This document shows positions 20,444 to 31,331 of a DNA stretch of 41,833 bases, piece by piece. The position numbers and the translations under genes were made by a program. A model generated the notes under the pieces. It saw nothing but the letters and a program-made list of their open reading frames with translations, did no database searches and was not told the origin of the DNA. Each line of letters begins with the position of its first letter. The stretch's first letter is position 1. This stretch comes from Scenedesmus sp. ARA3 (taxonomy: Eukaryota; Chlorophyta; Chlorophyceae; Sphaeropleales; Scenedesmaceae), in contig RWJK01001636.1 of NCBI GenBank assembly GCA_004335835.1, positions 1 through 41,833 on the forward strand. Reading direction: 5' to 3'.

Positions 20444-21475
20444 CAGTCTCAGTGTGGAACTGTGTTGTACTGGTGCCAGCTTGCCGGGCAGGAAGCTAGG
20501 TAGCAGGCATCAGCAGAAGAGGCGGCAGCAGCAGGGTAGGCAGGCTGGTGCTGGCGGCGACAACCTTATGGGCCTGCCATTGGCTCGAATCGGGCTGCGA
20601 GCATGTCTTGAACCAATAAAACATTGTGATGGCATTGGCAGTCTGCCAATGGCAGATGCAGGACTGGTGCGGCCGTGATAAGTCACTTGGTACCACAGGA
20701 ATTGCAGCAGCTGGTGGTGATACGTGTCAGCAGCTGGTGATACCTGTCAGCAGCAACAGCAGCTTGCTCAGGATCGTCAAGCGGGGCGTTGTTTACACGT
20801 GGCAACAGAACTGGTAAGTTCCCAAACCGCAGAGTGCAGGCAAAGTTGCTCGGCAGGCGCCTAGGCGTTTGATGTGCCACTGAGTCAGTGTGAGGTGCCA
20901 GGTCGACTGCAGGTGTTACAGCTATGTTTGAGTCAAACACATATGCACAAAAGAAACAGTGCTTAAACCTTCAGGCAACTTTCTTGCAACGAAGAGCGTG
21001 CTCTGGCCGATCCGAGTTCATGGTGGTTGCGCTCGCACGTCAGCCGGGTCACCCACGTGCCGCAACCAGACTCGCACACATACAAGAAAGTGAGCAGTCA
21101 CAACCTTATACACGCATCACTTCAGTGTTGAAGCAACGTGATTCTGCTAAAACTACAGCAGCTGCACACAGGCAAAGCAGCAGTCCCAGCCTTCACTGGG
21201 AGCCGAGACGAACGCAAGTTCTTTCACACACCAATTCTTTACCCTGCTTACAAGCAAACCAACCAGGCGTGAATCAAGAGGTGAGCAGGGCCTTCCAGCC
21301 CAAGAGCCGTTCCGCGATTTTTGGCGCGCAGAAGACGCAGCAGCGCGCAGGCTGCCTGCAAGCACAACAAAGTTTCTGTGGTTGCACAGATATCTATGTA
21401 AAACTCAAACTACTCTGCAATGCAGGGTCACGACAGAACCAACTGCCACGACCCAACCACCAGCTGCTGAGCAGC
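20444..21475. other. Spacer upstream of the desaturase
   Basis: No gene of its own is recognised. The frame of the desaturase start is open from an ATG at 20924 through 21475 (184 codons), so the real start could lie upstream (ATG at 20924 or 21020), possibly adding a plastid transit peptide. The composition is CA-rich, which favours chance open frames, and I see no conserved motif there. Confidence 0.45.
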
Positions 21476-21625
21476 ATGGCGGGCAATTGGGAGCGAAAGG
21501 TCAAGGCAGGGGCCCCCTCTTACAGTGAGCAGTTCCGCATCCTCAAGGGATGCAAGGACTACGACATCCTGTCCACACCATATGCCAAGCCCTCACCAGA
21601 GGCCCAGGTGCGCCAGCAGCGGCAG

Positions 21626-21684
<59 letters not shown>

Positions 21685-21734
21685 NNNNNNNNNNNNNNNN
21701 NNNNNNNNNNNNNNNNNNNNNNNNNNNNNNNNNN

Positions 21735-21794
<60 letters not shown>

Positions 21795-21980
21795 TACGGC
21801 TACAACCAAAAATGTGTCTTGTTATAGCAGCAGAAACATTACATTAACCGCGAATACAGCAAAAGCAGCAGAAGCAGCAGCAGCAGCAGCAGCAGCAGAC
21901 GCAGCAGAAACAGCAGCAGTAGCAGCAGCACCAGCACCAGCACCAGCAGCAGAAGCAGCTGCTGCAACAGTGTGTGTCCC

Positions 21981-22036
<56 letters not shown>

Positions 22037-25000
22037 CTGATGTTCTAGATGCAGACGCAGCTGCTGCTTGTCCTCACTCACCGCTCGCCATCCGTGTGAC
22101 GGCTCTGCTTTTCCTGCAACCAACACCAACTACCAAATCCACCCACAACTTCAATCCTTCTAACTGCAGGCCAAGGAGCCTGGGGCTCATGCCATCCCTT
22201 TCACCGCAAAGACCCGAGACTGCCCACACCTCTCTGACCTCATCTTGTCGCTGCCGTCCCTGCAAATCACTGCAACAACCACAAAATCTCCCACTGCAGG
22301 CCAAGGAGCCTGGGGCTCGTGCCATCCCTTTCAGTGATGTATATGCCAAGTCAGAGGACAGGCCTCTGCTCAACCTGGAGACAACCACGATGAGCAAAGA
22401 CACAGCACGCATCGTGAACTACGTGTACTGCTTCATGCGCTTTGCCATCATCGCTGGGATGCACGTGGCGACCTTCTTTGTTGCACCAAAGTGAGCTGCT
22501 GCAGTTTTGTAGCGCCTATGTGTCACTTGAGCGTCATATTGAGTCAGCAAGGTGAACTACGCTTAAACTATGTCAGCCGTCAGGTTAGGAGCAGCTTGCG
22601 GCTGTTGAACGTGCGAGAAGAATGTCATTGTGTTTGGCAGGTCGCGCCTGCTGTTTTGGGCACGGCAGTGTTGCTGCACAGTGTGCTGTCGCACTTCCTG
22701 ACCTTATTTTGGACCCCCGCTCGGGTGTGGGCCCTATGCAAGGTTGCTGCAAGCACTTCACTGCAGCATCTACAGCCCATTTGAAGTATGTTATGGTGTG
22801 CAATGTTGCCAACGCACCTGACTGAACCGCATATGATTGTGTTTGCTGCACCGCAGGTACTTCTCCTGGGGCAACCTGGGCATGGCCATAGGCGTGTACT
22901 GCGCAACAGGCATGCTGGGCATCACCTTCTGCTACCACAGGATGCTCACGCACAGGTGGGCGCAGGTTACTGAGCAACACAGCAACTATGTGCTGGTGAC
23001 AGCAGCAGCACCAGCATCACTGGCAGTGTTGTGGCCAAGCGGCTGTGTCACTTGGTGCCAACAAAGGCTGCTGCCGGCACACATGTCACGCAGCAGCACC
23101 ACCAGCGCCATCGGATGCCTTCCTGCCAGCCTGTCTGCCGCCCTCGGCCGTCTTTCCAGTGGCCTCAAATGGCTGGAGCACACCAGCAGCACTTGCCACA
23201 AATGACTGACTGACTGGCTTCCTGACTGCCTGCTGTTTTGTGCAGGTCCTTCAAGTGCCCCAAGTGGCTGGAGTACACATGTGCTTTCCTGGGAGCCAAC
23301 TCAGGCCAGGGAGAGCCCATCGAGTGGTGAGGGGCCTGCATTACAGTGCACTCTGGGCTGCTTGCAAGCTTGTGAAGCAATGCAGAGCTGCAAGGGGTCT
23401 GAGCAATACACCTGCTGTACATGTTATGCAGAGTAGTGGCAGGAGCCTTCAGCGCAGCTCCACTGCTAAGCAGCGCCACTGAAGCTGCTGTCTGTGGTTG
23501 CGAGGGAGACAGCTCAAGGTGACAGCTGGAGTCCTGTGCTTCGTTCGTTCCCCAGCCTAATGAGATGCTGCCCCGCTGTGCGTGCTGCTGCTGCTGCTGC
23601 TGCTGCTGCCGCAGGGTGTCCACGCACCGCTACCACCACCTGCACTGCGACACCCCCCTGGACCCGCACTCGCCCTATGAGGGCTTCTGGTGGAGCCACA
23701 TGGGCTGGCTGTTCAAGACTGAAGCTTCCTTGATCGACTACGCCAACGTGCAGGACCTGAAGGACCAGTTCTTTTACAAGTGCGTGTTACTTTTGGTCAT
23801 TTTGTGTGTTATAACAGCCCCTATGAGGGCTTCTGGTGGAGCCACATGGGCTGGCTGTTCAAGACAGAGGCCTCCCTGATTGACTACGCCAACGTGCAGG
23901 ACCTGAAGGACCAGTTCTTCTACAAGTAGGTGTTACTTTTGGTCATTTTTTGTGTTATGACAAGTGTGCTAGGGCTTCTGGTGGAGCCACATAGGCTGGC
24001 TGTTCAAAAGCAAGTGCGTTGCGTTCATATGTGTGTCATGAAAGTCTCATGAAAGTCCCTATCAGGGCTTCTGGTGGAGCCATGGGCTGGCTGTTCAAGA
24101 CAGAGGCCTCCCATTGACTACGCTGAAGTGCAGGACCTGAAGGACCAATTGTTCTACAAGTAGGTGTTACTTTTTGTCAGCTTGTGTGTTATAACGTGTG
24201 TTTGAGGGCTTCTGGTGAAGCCACATGGGCTGGCTGTTCAAGACGGAGGCTTCACTGATTGACTATGCCAACGTGCAGGACCTGAAGGACCAGTTCTTCT
24301 ACAAGTAGGTGTTACATCTATAAAAGATTTTCTGTTGTAAGTTGTGTGTGTTTGCGACAGCTGATTGATCAAGCCAACGTGCAGGACCTCAAGGGGCAGT
24401 TCTTCTACAGGCGTGTGTTACTGTTAGTCAATTGTATGTCACAACAGCTTGTGTAGCTTGTTGAACATCTACATAACAATGTTACTCTGTCATGGTTGCA
24501 GGTTCCTGGAGATCGCCTTCCTGCCATGGCTGCTGGCCCTACCTCACCTAAACCCACTGTGGCGTTTGTAACACCTAAATAACAATGTTACTCTGTCATT
24601 TTTGCAGGTTCCTGGAGATCGCCTTCCTGCCATGGCTGCTCGCCCTGAGGCCCTACCTGACCTACACGTACTGCGGCGGCTGGGCTGGGCTGGTGTGGAG
24701 CTATGCGGTGCCCATGGTGATCACCTGGCACTCAACTTTCCTGGTCAACAGCGCAGCACACGTATACGGCCGCCGGCCCTATGAGACAGGTGCGGATGCT
24801 AGTCCAACATGTTACTATAACACATTTAATGACAGTTCGAGATGCCCATGGTCATCACCTGGCACTCTCGCCTCTTGGGCACTCCACCTTCCTTGTGAAC
24901 AGCGCAGCACACGTGTACAGCCGCCGCCCCTATGAGACAGGTGCGGGGTTTGCTATTGTTGACGTGTATATGCATCAGTGTTGATAGCAGCATGCCGTGC

Positions 25001-25593
25001 CCATGGTCATCACCTGGCACTCAACGTTCCTGGTGAACAGCGCAGCACACGTGTACGGCCGTCGCCCGTACGAGACAGGTGAGTTGGCTGGAAGGAGGCA
25101 CTTTTGCTGGGGCTAGTGCAGCGTGAGGCGTGTGCAAGGTGCATGGTAAACCTTCATGATGCTTTGCCGACACTTTCCGCCTGTTATCCTGCAGGCACAC
25201 AGTAGCAATATGTCTTTCACTGTTGCTTACAGGCCTGTAAGCCTAGGCCAGCATACTATGCCCATCATCTGCTGGACATGATCAAGATGCCGCCAAGTAT
25301 TTGGGCACAACCCAACCATGTGCTGTGCCTTGTTACTGCTGCTGCTGCTGCTGCAGGTGACCTGTCCACCAACTGCTGGTGGGTGGCTGCCGTCAGCTGG
25401 GGAGAGGGATGGTGAGTGGTGGTGTCACGCTACGAGTATGTGTCACTGCAGTCCGTGACACTCAGAGAGAAAGACGTGTTGCTTGACTACATTGCATCTA
25501 ATGTTGTAACAGGGCACGCCTGTGCATGTTTACACAAAGCTGCACCACCGTTGTACCATGCCCATGCATGTTTCAACTGGTCTGCGTAAACTT

Positions 25594-25625
<32 letters not shown>

Positions 25626-25830
25626 GTGCTGCAGGCACAACTCCCACCACGCCTTCCCTCAATCTGCTCGCCACGGCCTCGAGTGGTGGGAGATTGACCT
25701 CACCTGGTACCTCATCTGCGGCTTGAAGGCAACGGGCTTGGCATGGGACGTGCACGTGCCCAGTGAGAAAGCAAAAGCGCTGAAGGCCAGGCAGGCACAG
25801 CCAGTGAAGCTGACAGCCAAGTTTGAGTGA
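21476..25830 (+). CDS. FAD5: FAD5/Delta9-type membrane acyl desaturase
   Basis: Eight exons: 21476-21607, 22300-22490, 22857-22955, 23246-23326, 23615-23779, 24608-24789, 25357-25411, 25635-25830, giving 366 aa. The three di-iron histidine boxes are intact: HRMLTH (135-140), HRYHH (172-176) and HNSHH (303-307), with hydrophobic segments around RFAIIAGMHVATFFVAP, GMAIGVYCATGMLGI and the LAL-YLTY region. Context such as HGLEWWEIDLTWY and the GEGWHNSHH box matches the plant FAD5/ADS and acyl-CoA Delta9 group. In plants and Chlamydomonas FAD5 makes the Delta7 double bond in palmitate of plastid MGDG; this or an ER Delta9 role is possible. I end exon 1 at CAG|gtgcgc (21607), which places the long CAG tract and the N gap in intron 1 and keeps phase 0. 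The N-terminus is the least certain part. Confidence 0.87.
21630..21793 (+). repeat. (CAG)n tract with assembly gap in FAD5 intron 1
   Basis: Near-pure CAG repeats flank the run of N. A glutamine or serine reading across it is not supported, because a donor at 21607 precedes it and the frame is lost in the gap. Confidence 0.9.
21685..21734. other. Assembly gap of 50 N
   Basis: Fifty N bases inside the CAG tract; the round number suggests a placeholder, so the true repeat length is unknown. Confidence 0.97.
21855..22034 (+). repeat. CAG/GCA-rich low-complexity stretches in FAD5 intron 1
   Basis: Imperfect GCAGCA runs at 21864-21960 and a purer CAG run at about 21990-22034 continue the intron after the gap. 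There is no gene in this stretch. Confidence 0.85.
22160..22215 (+). repeat. Copy of FAD5 exon 2 acceptor edge
   Basis: CTGCAG plus GCCAAGGAGCCTGGGGCTC and CCATCCCTTTC repeats the true exon start at 22300, then diverges. Confidence 0.88.
23815..24420 (+). repeat. Five copies of FAD5 exon 5 donor half
   Basis: Copies at about 23818-23930, 23968-24005 (short), 24058-24165, 24205-24307 and 24360-24412 repeat parts of EGFWWSHMGWLFKTEASLID and ANVQDLKDQFFYK, mostly with a TACAA|gtaggt donor. They fill intron 5 after the true donor at 23779. The second donor is 148 nt downstream and is not in phase. Confidence 0.9.
24495..24545 (+). repeat. Copy of FAD5 exon 6 acceptor edge
   Basis: TTGCAGGTTCCTGGAGATCG and the following codons repeat the true exon 6 start at 24608. 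Confidence 0.88.
24838..25085 (+). repeat. Two copies of FAD5 exon 6 donor half
   Basis: Copies at about 24838-24945 and 24990-25085 repeat VPMVITWHSTFLVNSAAHVY and the ETG donor (ACAG|gtgcgg and ACAG|gtgagt). Offsets of 151 and 289 nt from the true donor are out of phase. Confidence 0.9.
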
Positions 25831-25864
25831 GCTGTCAGCAGCTGAAATTGCTGGTGCTGCTGCT

Positions 25865-26060
25865 GGTGCAGGGCGGCGCATGCCCAGCGAGAAAGCCAAG
25901 GCACTGAAGGCCAGGCAGCCGGCGCTAGTAAAGCTGACAGCCAAGTTTGAGTAAGGCTGCTGCCAGCTGCGGACGGCAGCACTGCTGTTGTTGGTGCTGC
26001 TCGCAGTGAGCAGGCTAAGGCGGTGGAGGCCAGGCAGCTGCTGCCAGTGAAGCTCACGGG
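25865..26060 (+). repeat. Two tail copies of FAD5 last exon
   Basis: VPSEKAKALKARQ-PVKLTAKFE is repeated at about 25875-25954 and, more worn, at 26005-26060, after the stop at 25830. Confidence 0.88.
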
Positions 26061-26202
26061 TGAGCTCAAGCAAACGTGAAATGGTTAATGGGCTGTGGTG
26101 TGTGTAGATTGTGGTGTTTGGTGGGGCTTTGACCTATCATACTGTTCTTATTTGTTGCTTGTATTCATGGTTTGATGCATCCTCACCTGTTTGTGATGCA
26201 CC

Positions 26203-26207
26203 TGTAA
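26203..26207 (+). promoter_or_regulatory. Candidate TGTAA poly(A) signal for FAD5
   Basis: A TGTAA about 370 nt after the FAD5 stop and beyond the tail copies. Confidence 0.35.
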
Positions 26208-27012
26208 TGGTGTGATGCTGATTTCAAGGCAGCCGCTGCGTTGGTGCACATAGATTCATGTATGCATGCATCATATGGTGCCCTCATATGGTTGCCGCTC
26301 AAGCACGTATGGTGGGCAAGTGCATTCTGCCCTTCAAGCTGCATTTGGTTTATAGCAACGGTGTTGCCGTATTCTGTTGTTCATCTCCTTGCATTGCATT
26401 TGCATGCGCATGCTTTCCATGACAAGCAGACATACGTCAGACAAGGTGTTGTACATTGTTGCGGTGTTCAACCTCACTGGGCAGCATGTGCGCTAAACTC
26501 ATGCACCATGTTCACAAGGGAAGTTGCCAGAAGTTCTACTGGTGTTCTGTAGAAACACATAGCCATGTGTTTATGTATGCATGTGACATGCAAGGCCACG
26601 CAGGGCCATACACCTAGTTGCACATGAGATCATCTCATTGAGTCAATGCACATGCATGTTTGTCAGCATAGCGCATGCGCTGCACAGCATGGTTGTGTGC
26701 AGTCTGTTCAGGTGTGTTTAGTTCAGTGTGAAACCGCAGATGCAATTAAAACGACACAGGACCCCTGTTTGGTGTTGTGTTGCATCCGGCACAGTTCATG
26801 TAACATTCAAGTTGTATCACCCAGTGCGTATCAGGTTGCTCATATCTTGGTGAGTGTGCAGACTTGTGGTGTGGCACGCTCAACAGTGTCCTTTGGCATT
26901 CGGTAGTGGCACTGCTGCTGGCATACTAGCAGTCAAACTGTATAGTCAGACATTCACAGCATTCTGGTGTCGCTGTTCAGTGCCGCTGGTGGTGCTTTTA
27001 TCGTACGCTTGT
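26208..27012. other. Intergenic, convergent FAD5/THUMPD1
   Basis: Rich in CATGCATG-like and TGTG words. I see no gene or repeat array here; it is one of the few stretches without exon echoes. Confidence 0.5.
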
Positions 27013-27017
27013 TTACA
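27013..27017 (-). promoter_or_regulatory. Candidate TGTAA poly(A) signal for THUMPD1
   Basis: TTACA on the plus strand, TGTAA on the minus strand, lies beyond the whole set of THUMPD1 tail copies. Confidence 0.35.
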
Positions 27018-27164
27018 GATCTGCTGATCACCGGTGATTGGTACCAATCACGAAAGTCAGGCCATTCTGTGATTTACTAGCGGTAGACAGCCCATGATAA
27101 CAGCCATAGGCCCACCCACAAGTAGCCAAACAAGGCTCAAGAGGCCGAGAGCATAGATAGATGC

Positions 27165-27935
27165 ACCTGGCAGGTGCTGCGCGCACGCGCCCTGCGCCAC
27201 ACGCAACCCAGCAATCACTTGCCGGGAGCCAGCTGCTTGTGCTGTCGGCTTCACGCACAGCTTGGGCCGCGTGACCATCAGGCCACACAGTCACAGTGTG
27301 GACACGCGCCCTGCGCCACACCCACACCCAGCGCTTCTTGTGTCACTTGCCGGAGCCAGCTGCAGGTGCTGTCGGCTTCACGCACAGCTTGGGCCGTGTG
27401 ACCATGAGGCTGCCTGGCAGCGCAGACACAGCACAAGCCCTGCACCACCCCCACCCCCAGCATCAATGACAAGCGATCACTTGCCAGGGCCGGCCGCATG
27501 TGCTGTTGGCTTCACACGCAGCTTCGGCTGTATGACCATCAGGCTGCCTGGCAGCGCTGACACACGCCCTGCACCACGCTGCCCCCTGCAATCACTTTCC
27601 AGGGCCAGCTTCAGCTGCGTGTGCTGTAACATGTTGGCTTCAAGCACAGCTTGGGCTGCGTCACCATCAGGCCACACAGCTGCAGTGTGCACACGCGCCC
27701 TGCACCACCCGCTTGCACAGCGGTCACTTGCCGGAGCCAGCTGCAGCTGCATGTGCTGTCGGCTTCACGCACAGCTTGGGCAGAGTCATGTCCAACAAGA
27801 ATGATGCTGACACCCTCCTCCAGGCATCACTTGCCGGACCCAGCTGCGTGTGCTGTTGGCTTCACGCACAGCTTCGGCTGTGTGACAATCAGGCTGCCTG
27901 GCATCGCTGACACACGCCCTGCACCAACCCTAGCA
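27165..27935 (-). repeat. About nine tail copies of THUMPD1 last exon
   Basis: The LPGSLMVTRPKLCVKPTAHA end is repeated with different wear at about 27220-27310, 27340-27425, 27480-27560, 27600-27680, 27725-27790, 27830-27910 and parts between. CAGGCTGCCTGGCAGCG and GGCCACACAG blocks alternate. All are downstream of the true stop at 27937. Confidence 0.87.
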
Positions 27936-27936
27936 T

Positions 27937-28234
27937 TTATATGCCGGAGCCAGCTGCAGCCGCGTGTGCTGTCGGCTTCACGCACAGCTTGGGCCGTGTG
28001 ACCATCAGGCTGCCTGGCAGCGCTGACACAGCACACGCCTGGTGGCCCACTAGGGGGAGCACCTCCAACATCACCACCACCTGCAGCAGCAGCAGCAGCA
28101 GCAGCAGAACAAAGTTGTTAGAGCTCAGGTGAGTTGTTGAACGTTCTGGTTGGTTGGCAGGGTGCTGAGACTCATGCCTGATGGCCCAACAGGGGCAGCA
28201 CCTCCAGCAACACCACCACCTGCAGCCGGCGGCA

Positions 28235-28268
<34 letters not shown>

Positions 28269-29284
28269 CAGCAGGAGCAGCAGCAGCAGAACGAAGTTGT
28301 TTGAGCTCAGGTATGTTGTTCAACATTCTGGTTGGTTAGCAGGGTGCTGACACAGCACATGCCTGGTGCCCCACCAGGGGCAGCACCTCCAACATCACTA
28401 CCACCTGCAGCAGCAGCAGCAGGAGCAGCAGCAGCAGCAGCAGCGACAGAACAAAGGGGTTTGAGCTCAGGAGACCCAACGTTCTGGTTGGTTAGCAGGG
28501 TGCTGACACAGCACACGCCTGGTGGCCCACCTCATTCATTTGTTGTGCTTGCTTTGGCCAAACATCGACGACAAGCACAGCGTCAGCTGCTCAGCATCAC
28601 CCCAGGCGGACATAGCAGCACTATGACCACCACCAGCTGCTGCTGCTGCTGCTGTTGCTGCCGCTGTCGCTGCTGTTGCCGCTGCTGTTGCTGCTGCTGT
28701 CACGTCTTCCTGCAAGCTTGCAGGACAGCAGTCAACCGCACCTGAAGCTGGCTGAGGTTCGCTTTTGCGCCCCCGCATCACAGCAAACCCCAGCTGTTTC
28801 TGTCGCCGCCATCGCTGCTGCTGCTGATGCTGCTGCTGTTTATGTTTCTATGGGCCAAGCTGCAGCGCACCTGTGGCTGGCTGAGGTTTACTTTTGCGCC
28901 CCCGCAGCCCTTGCAGCACTCCTGCACCGCTGCAACTGCAATGTTGATGGCTCGGCTCTTGTCAAGCCGCTCAGCTGCATCAGCCTGCTGCTGCTGCTGC
29001 TGCTGCTGCTGTGCTGCAGCCTGGGTGGTGGAGCCCTGCTGCTGCTGTTTTGCTTTGCCTGCTGGCATCGTGCTGTCTCGGTTCTTGAACAAGACTGCAA
29101 AGTGCACAGGCCCCTGCTGCTGCTGCTGCTGCTGCTCCTGTTGTTGGGCGTCACAGCTGCTGTTGCCAATGTTGCTGCAGTGTGCTGCGAGGTAGCTGCT
29201 GACAACTTTCTGTACTGCTGCCTCCAAAGCACTTGCAGCCATTGCGCATGTTGTCTCAACGGGTGCAATGCGCTGGCAGAACCT

Positions 29285-29316
<32 letters not shown>

Positions 29317-29709
29317 CAAACACGCAGCACACCATCAGCAGAAGCTCTGACTTACCAAGTTGTGGCACAGCTTCATGCTCTCTTGTAGCGTGGAAGCTGT
29401 GACATACATCGCACTACTGGCATCAAGTAAAAGAGCTGCACACGCTGCTCCCAGATTAGCGTCCCAAGAGGCAAGTTTGTAACAGCAAAATTGCTAAACA
29501 TATCCTGCAGGCAAATACAGCAAGCCAGTCACGCCTCTATGCAGACAGTGCAGCTCTCACACAGCTCAGCAGCAGCAGCTGCACTGACAGCAGCAGCAGC
29601 AGCAGCAGAGGCAGCAGCAACTGTCGCCTCACCTCGGCCGCTGCATGCTTCCAGCCTCCAGCCGCGCCAGGACCTCTGCCACCACAGCAGCAGGCTGCAC
29701 AGCCACCTC

Positions 29710-29755
<46 letters not shown>

Positions 29756-30803
29756 AGCGCGATGACCACCAGGCCCCTGCAGCCGACCTTCACCAGCTGC
29801 AGCTTGACGCCGCCTGCAGCACCAGCATGCACAGCTGATGTGTAGATTCGTTCTTTTACAGCAACAGCAGCACTTGTTGAGCAGCATGTGAGGGGGTAAG
29901 CAGTTGTTGCAGCACCAGCCTTCAACCTGTCAACAGCACACTGGGGCTGGCACTGGGGACATGATGCCCCCAGTGGCGCAGTTGCTGGCGTGTGATGCTG
30001 CATGTGCCTGCAAACAGCACCGAAACCAGACTGTGGTCCTAGTTGTGGCAACAACTGCCTTGAGCAGAAACGGTGCTGCTCACCTGGCAGCACTGCCCCG
30101 GGCATGTCCAGCAGCTCCTTGGTGGCGCTGCTCTACTGATACCAAGGGCATTTAAGCTAAGACGCGGGGCAGCTGCACTGGCTTGGCATCAGTGGCTCTG
30201 GTAGACAAATGGATTGCGTCTAGCATGCTCCTAATGGCACACTTGAAGCTGGACACACCTGAAGATGTCACCAAAACCCAACCCAGCCCCACCCAAAGTG
30301 GCTGCGGAAAGAAGCCGCTGCTCACCTGAGAGCACGGCTTTGAGCATGTCCAGCAGCTGCTTTGTGGTGCCGCCCAAACCCAACCCTCGAGACAAATTTA
30401 CCGGCTTGTTCTCACAGCTGTGCCAATCAGTGCACTGCTGCTCACCTGGCAGCACTGCCTTGAGCATGTCCAGCAGCTCCTTAGTGGCGCTGTTGCTGCG
30501 CTTGAAGTCACACATGCCAATAAACCCCGAGCAGCCTGCCAGCACTGCATCGGCTGCAGCATAGCTGTAGCGCCCCACTCGCTCCGCTGCTGCTGCTGCT
30601 CCTTCTCCTCCTCCTTCCTCGCCACCCGATGCATCGCCGCTGTCTGCTCCTGCTGTTGAGCTGCTGTGGGGTTTGCTTTGCTTGTGCTTTTTGGGTGCTG
30701 GCAGCGGCGGCGCTGGCCGCCGCATCTGAGCTTCTGCTGCTTGTTTGAGCTGCTCCAGGTAAGTGCTGCCCTTCTCGGCAGTTCCTGCAGCTGCTGCTGA
30801 CAT
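27937..30803 (-). CDS. THUMPD1: THUMPD1/Tan1-type tRNA acetylation adaptor
   Basis: Four exons: 30803-30446, 29813-29633, 29282-28871, 28080-27937, giving 364 aa, close to animal THUMPD1 (about 350). An N-terminal Lys/Ser/Glu-rich region is followed by GCSGFIGMCDFKR (90-102), a GVKLQLVKVGCRGLVVIAL strand after a polyQ run's upstream edge, FCQRIAPVETTC (181-192), HFAVLFKNRDST (240-251), RLDKSRAINIAVAAVQ (285-300), KVNLSQPQ (310-317) and EVLPLVG with KLCVKPT near the C-terminus. These match the THUMP core (compare FxVxxKxRN, KVDLxNP, VVVEI). The family binds tRNA and helps the NAT10/Kre33 acetyltransferase make ac4C12 in tRNA-Ser and tRNA-Leu. Exon 2 has a second in-frame acceptor 21 nt upstream. 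CAG-coded glutamine runs interrupt the domain. Confidence 0.87.
28175..28535 (-). repeat. Competing copies of THUMPD1 exon 4 acceptor half
   Basis: Acceptors at 28404 and 28219, each after a CAG-rich pyrimidine tract on the sense strand, read VVVMLEVLPLVGHQACAVS and VVVLLEVLPLLGHQA and then hit stops within 22 and 15 codons. A further worn flank lies at 28460-28535. Only the acceptor at 28080 gives the full end. Confidence 0.88.
28738..28780 (-). repeat. Copy of THUMPD1 exon 3 donor edge
   Basis: Repeats GCTGGCTGAGGTT and TTTTGCGCCCCCGC of the exon 3 end near 28871, inside intron 3. Confidence 0.8.
30080..30370 (-). repeat. Two copies of THUMPD1 exon 1 donor edge
   Basis: Copies at about 30083-30125 and 30322-30375 repeat TKELLDMLKAVLPG with donor CCAG|gtgagc, in intron 1 after the true donor at 30446. 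Confidence 0.88.
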
Positions 30804-31331
30804 TGTGGAGCGATAAGAAGAGCCTAGCCGTAATGCTGCACTAAATGGTTGGTTTGCTTGGTCACAGAGTGAAATGTCTTGTGCTGGCTGGCAGTGGCTG
30901 CAGCAGCAGCTGCTGCTGGAACAGAAGAGCGCCTGCAAGCACCTTAGAGTAGCAGCAGGGCACACTGGTACATTCACTATCTCAGCAGTTGTACCTAGAA
31001 TGCCCTGTCACACATACAACAAGAGCATGAAAGCAGTGCACTGCCACCTTTGAAAGCAGGCTGTCATTGTCAGTCAGTCCCGCTCCGCAAGAACCCCAAC
31101 CACAGCTAACAGACACGAAAACGGTTGCGAAACAGCAAAACATGTCAAACAATTACGTTTTCATGTTATTACTGGCTATGCTATGTTTGTTCATCACCTG
31201 TTGCCAACTCAGCACAGCTGTCGAGCGATGTAAGCAAGGTTCGCCTCGATCATTATTAGTTCCAGCGGCCTCGAACACAAAGGTCAAACCATAAGTATTT
31301 GAAGGAGTTGCAGCAAACGCTGGAGCTCAGC
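30804..31331. other. Divergent promoter region THUMPD1/PEX2
   Basis: 529 bp between the two start codons. It contains a plus-strand ORF from 31067 with an inner ATG at 31142 whose start (MSNNYVFMLLLAMLCLFITC) looks like a signal peptide. No splice joins it in frame to the next exon, so I treat it as a possible upstream ORF, not a gene. Confidence 0.45.

Noticed and set aside
21550..22494. Long polyQ/polyA/polyS protein across the N gap
   Set aside because: Three frames of one CAG tract are all open; splice sites at 21607 and 22300 remove it in phase, and the frame across N is meaningless.
28655..29350. Plus-strand Leu/Cys-rich ORFs opposite THUMPD1
   Set aside because: They are CTG/TGC reads of the CAG tracts in the minus-strand THUMPD1 exon 3 and its introns.
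31142..31294. Small secreted protein starting MSNNYVFMLLL
   Set aside because: It does not splice in frame to the downstream exon and lies in the PEX2 5' region; possible upstream ORF only.
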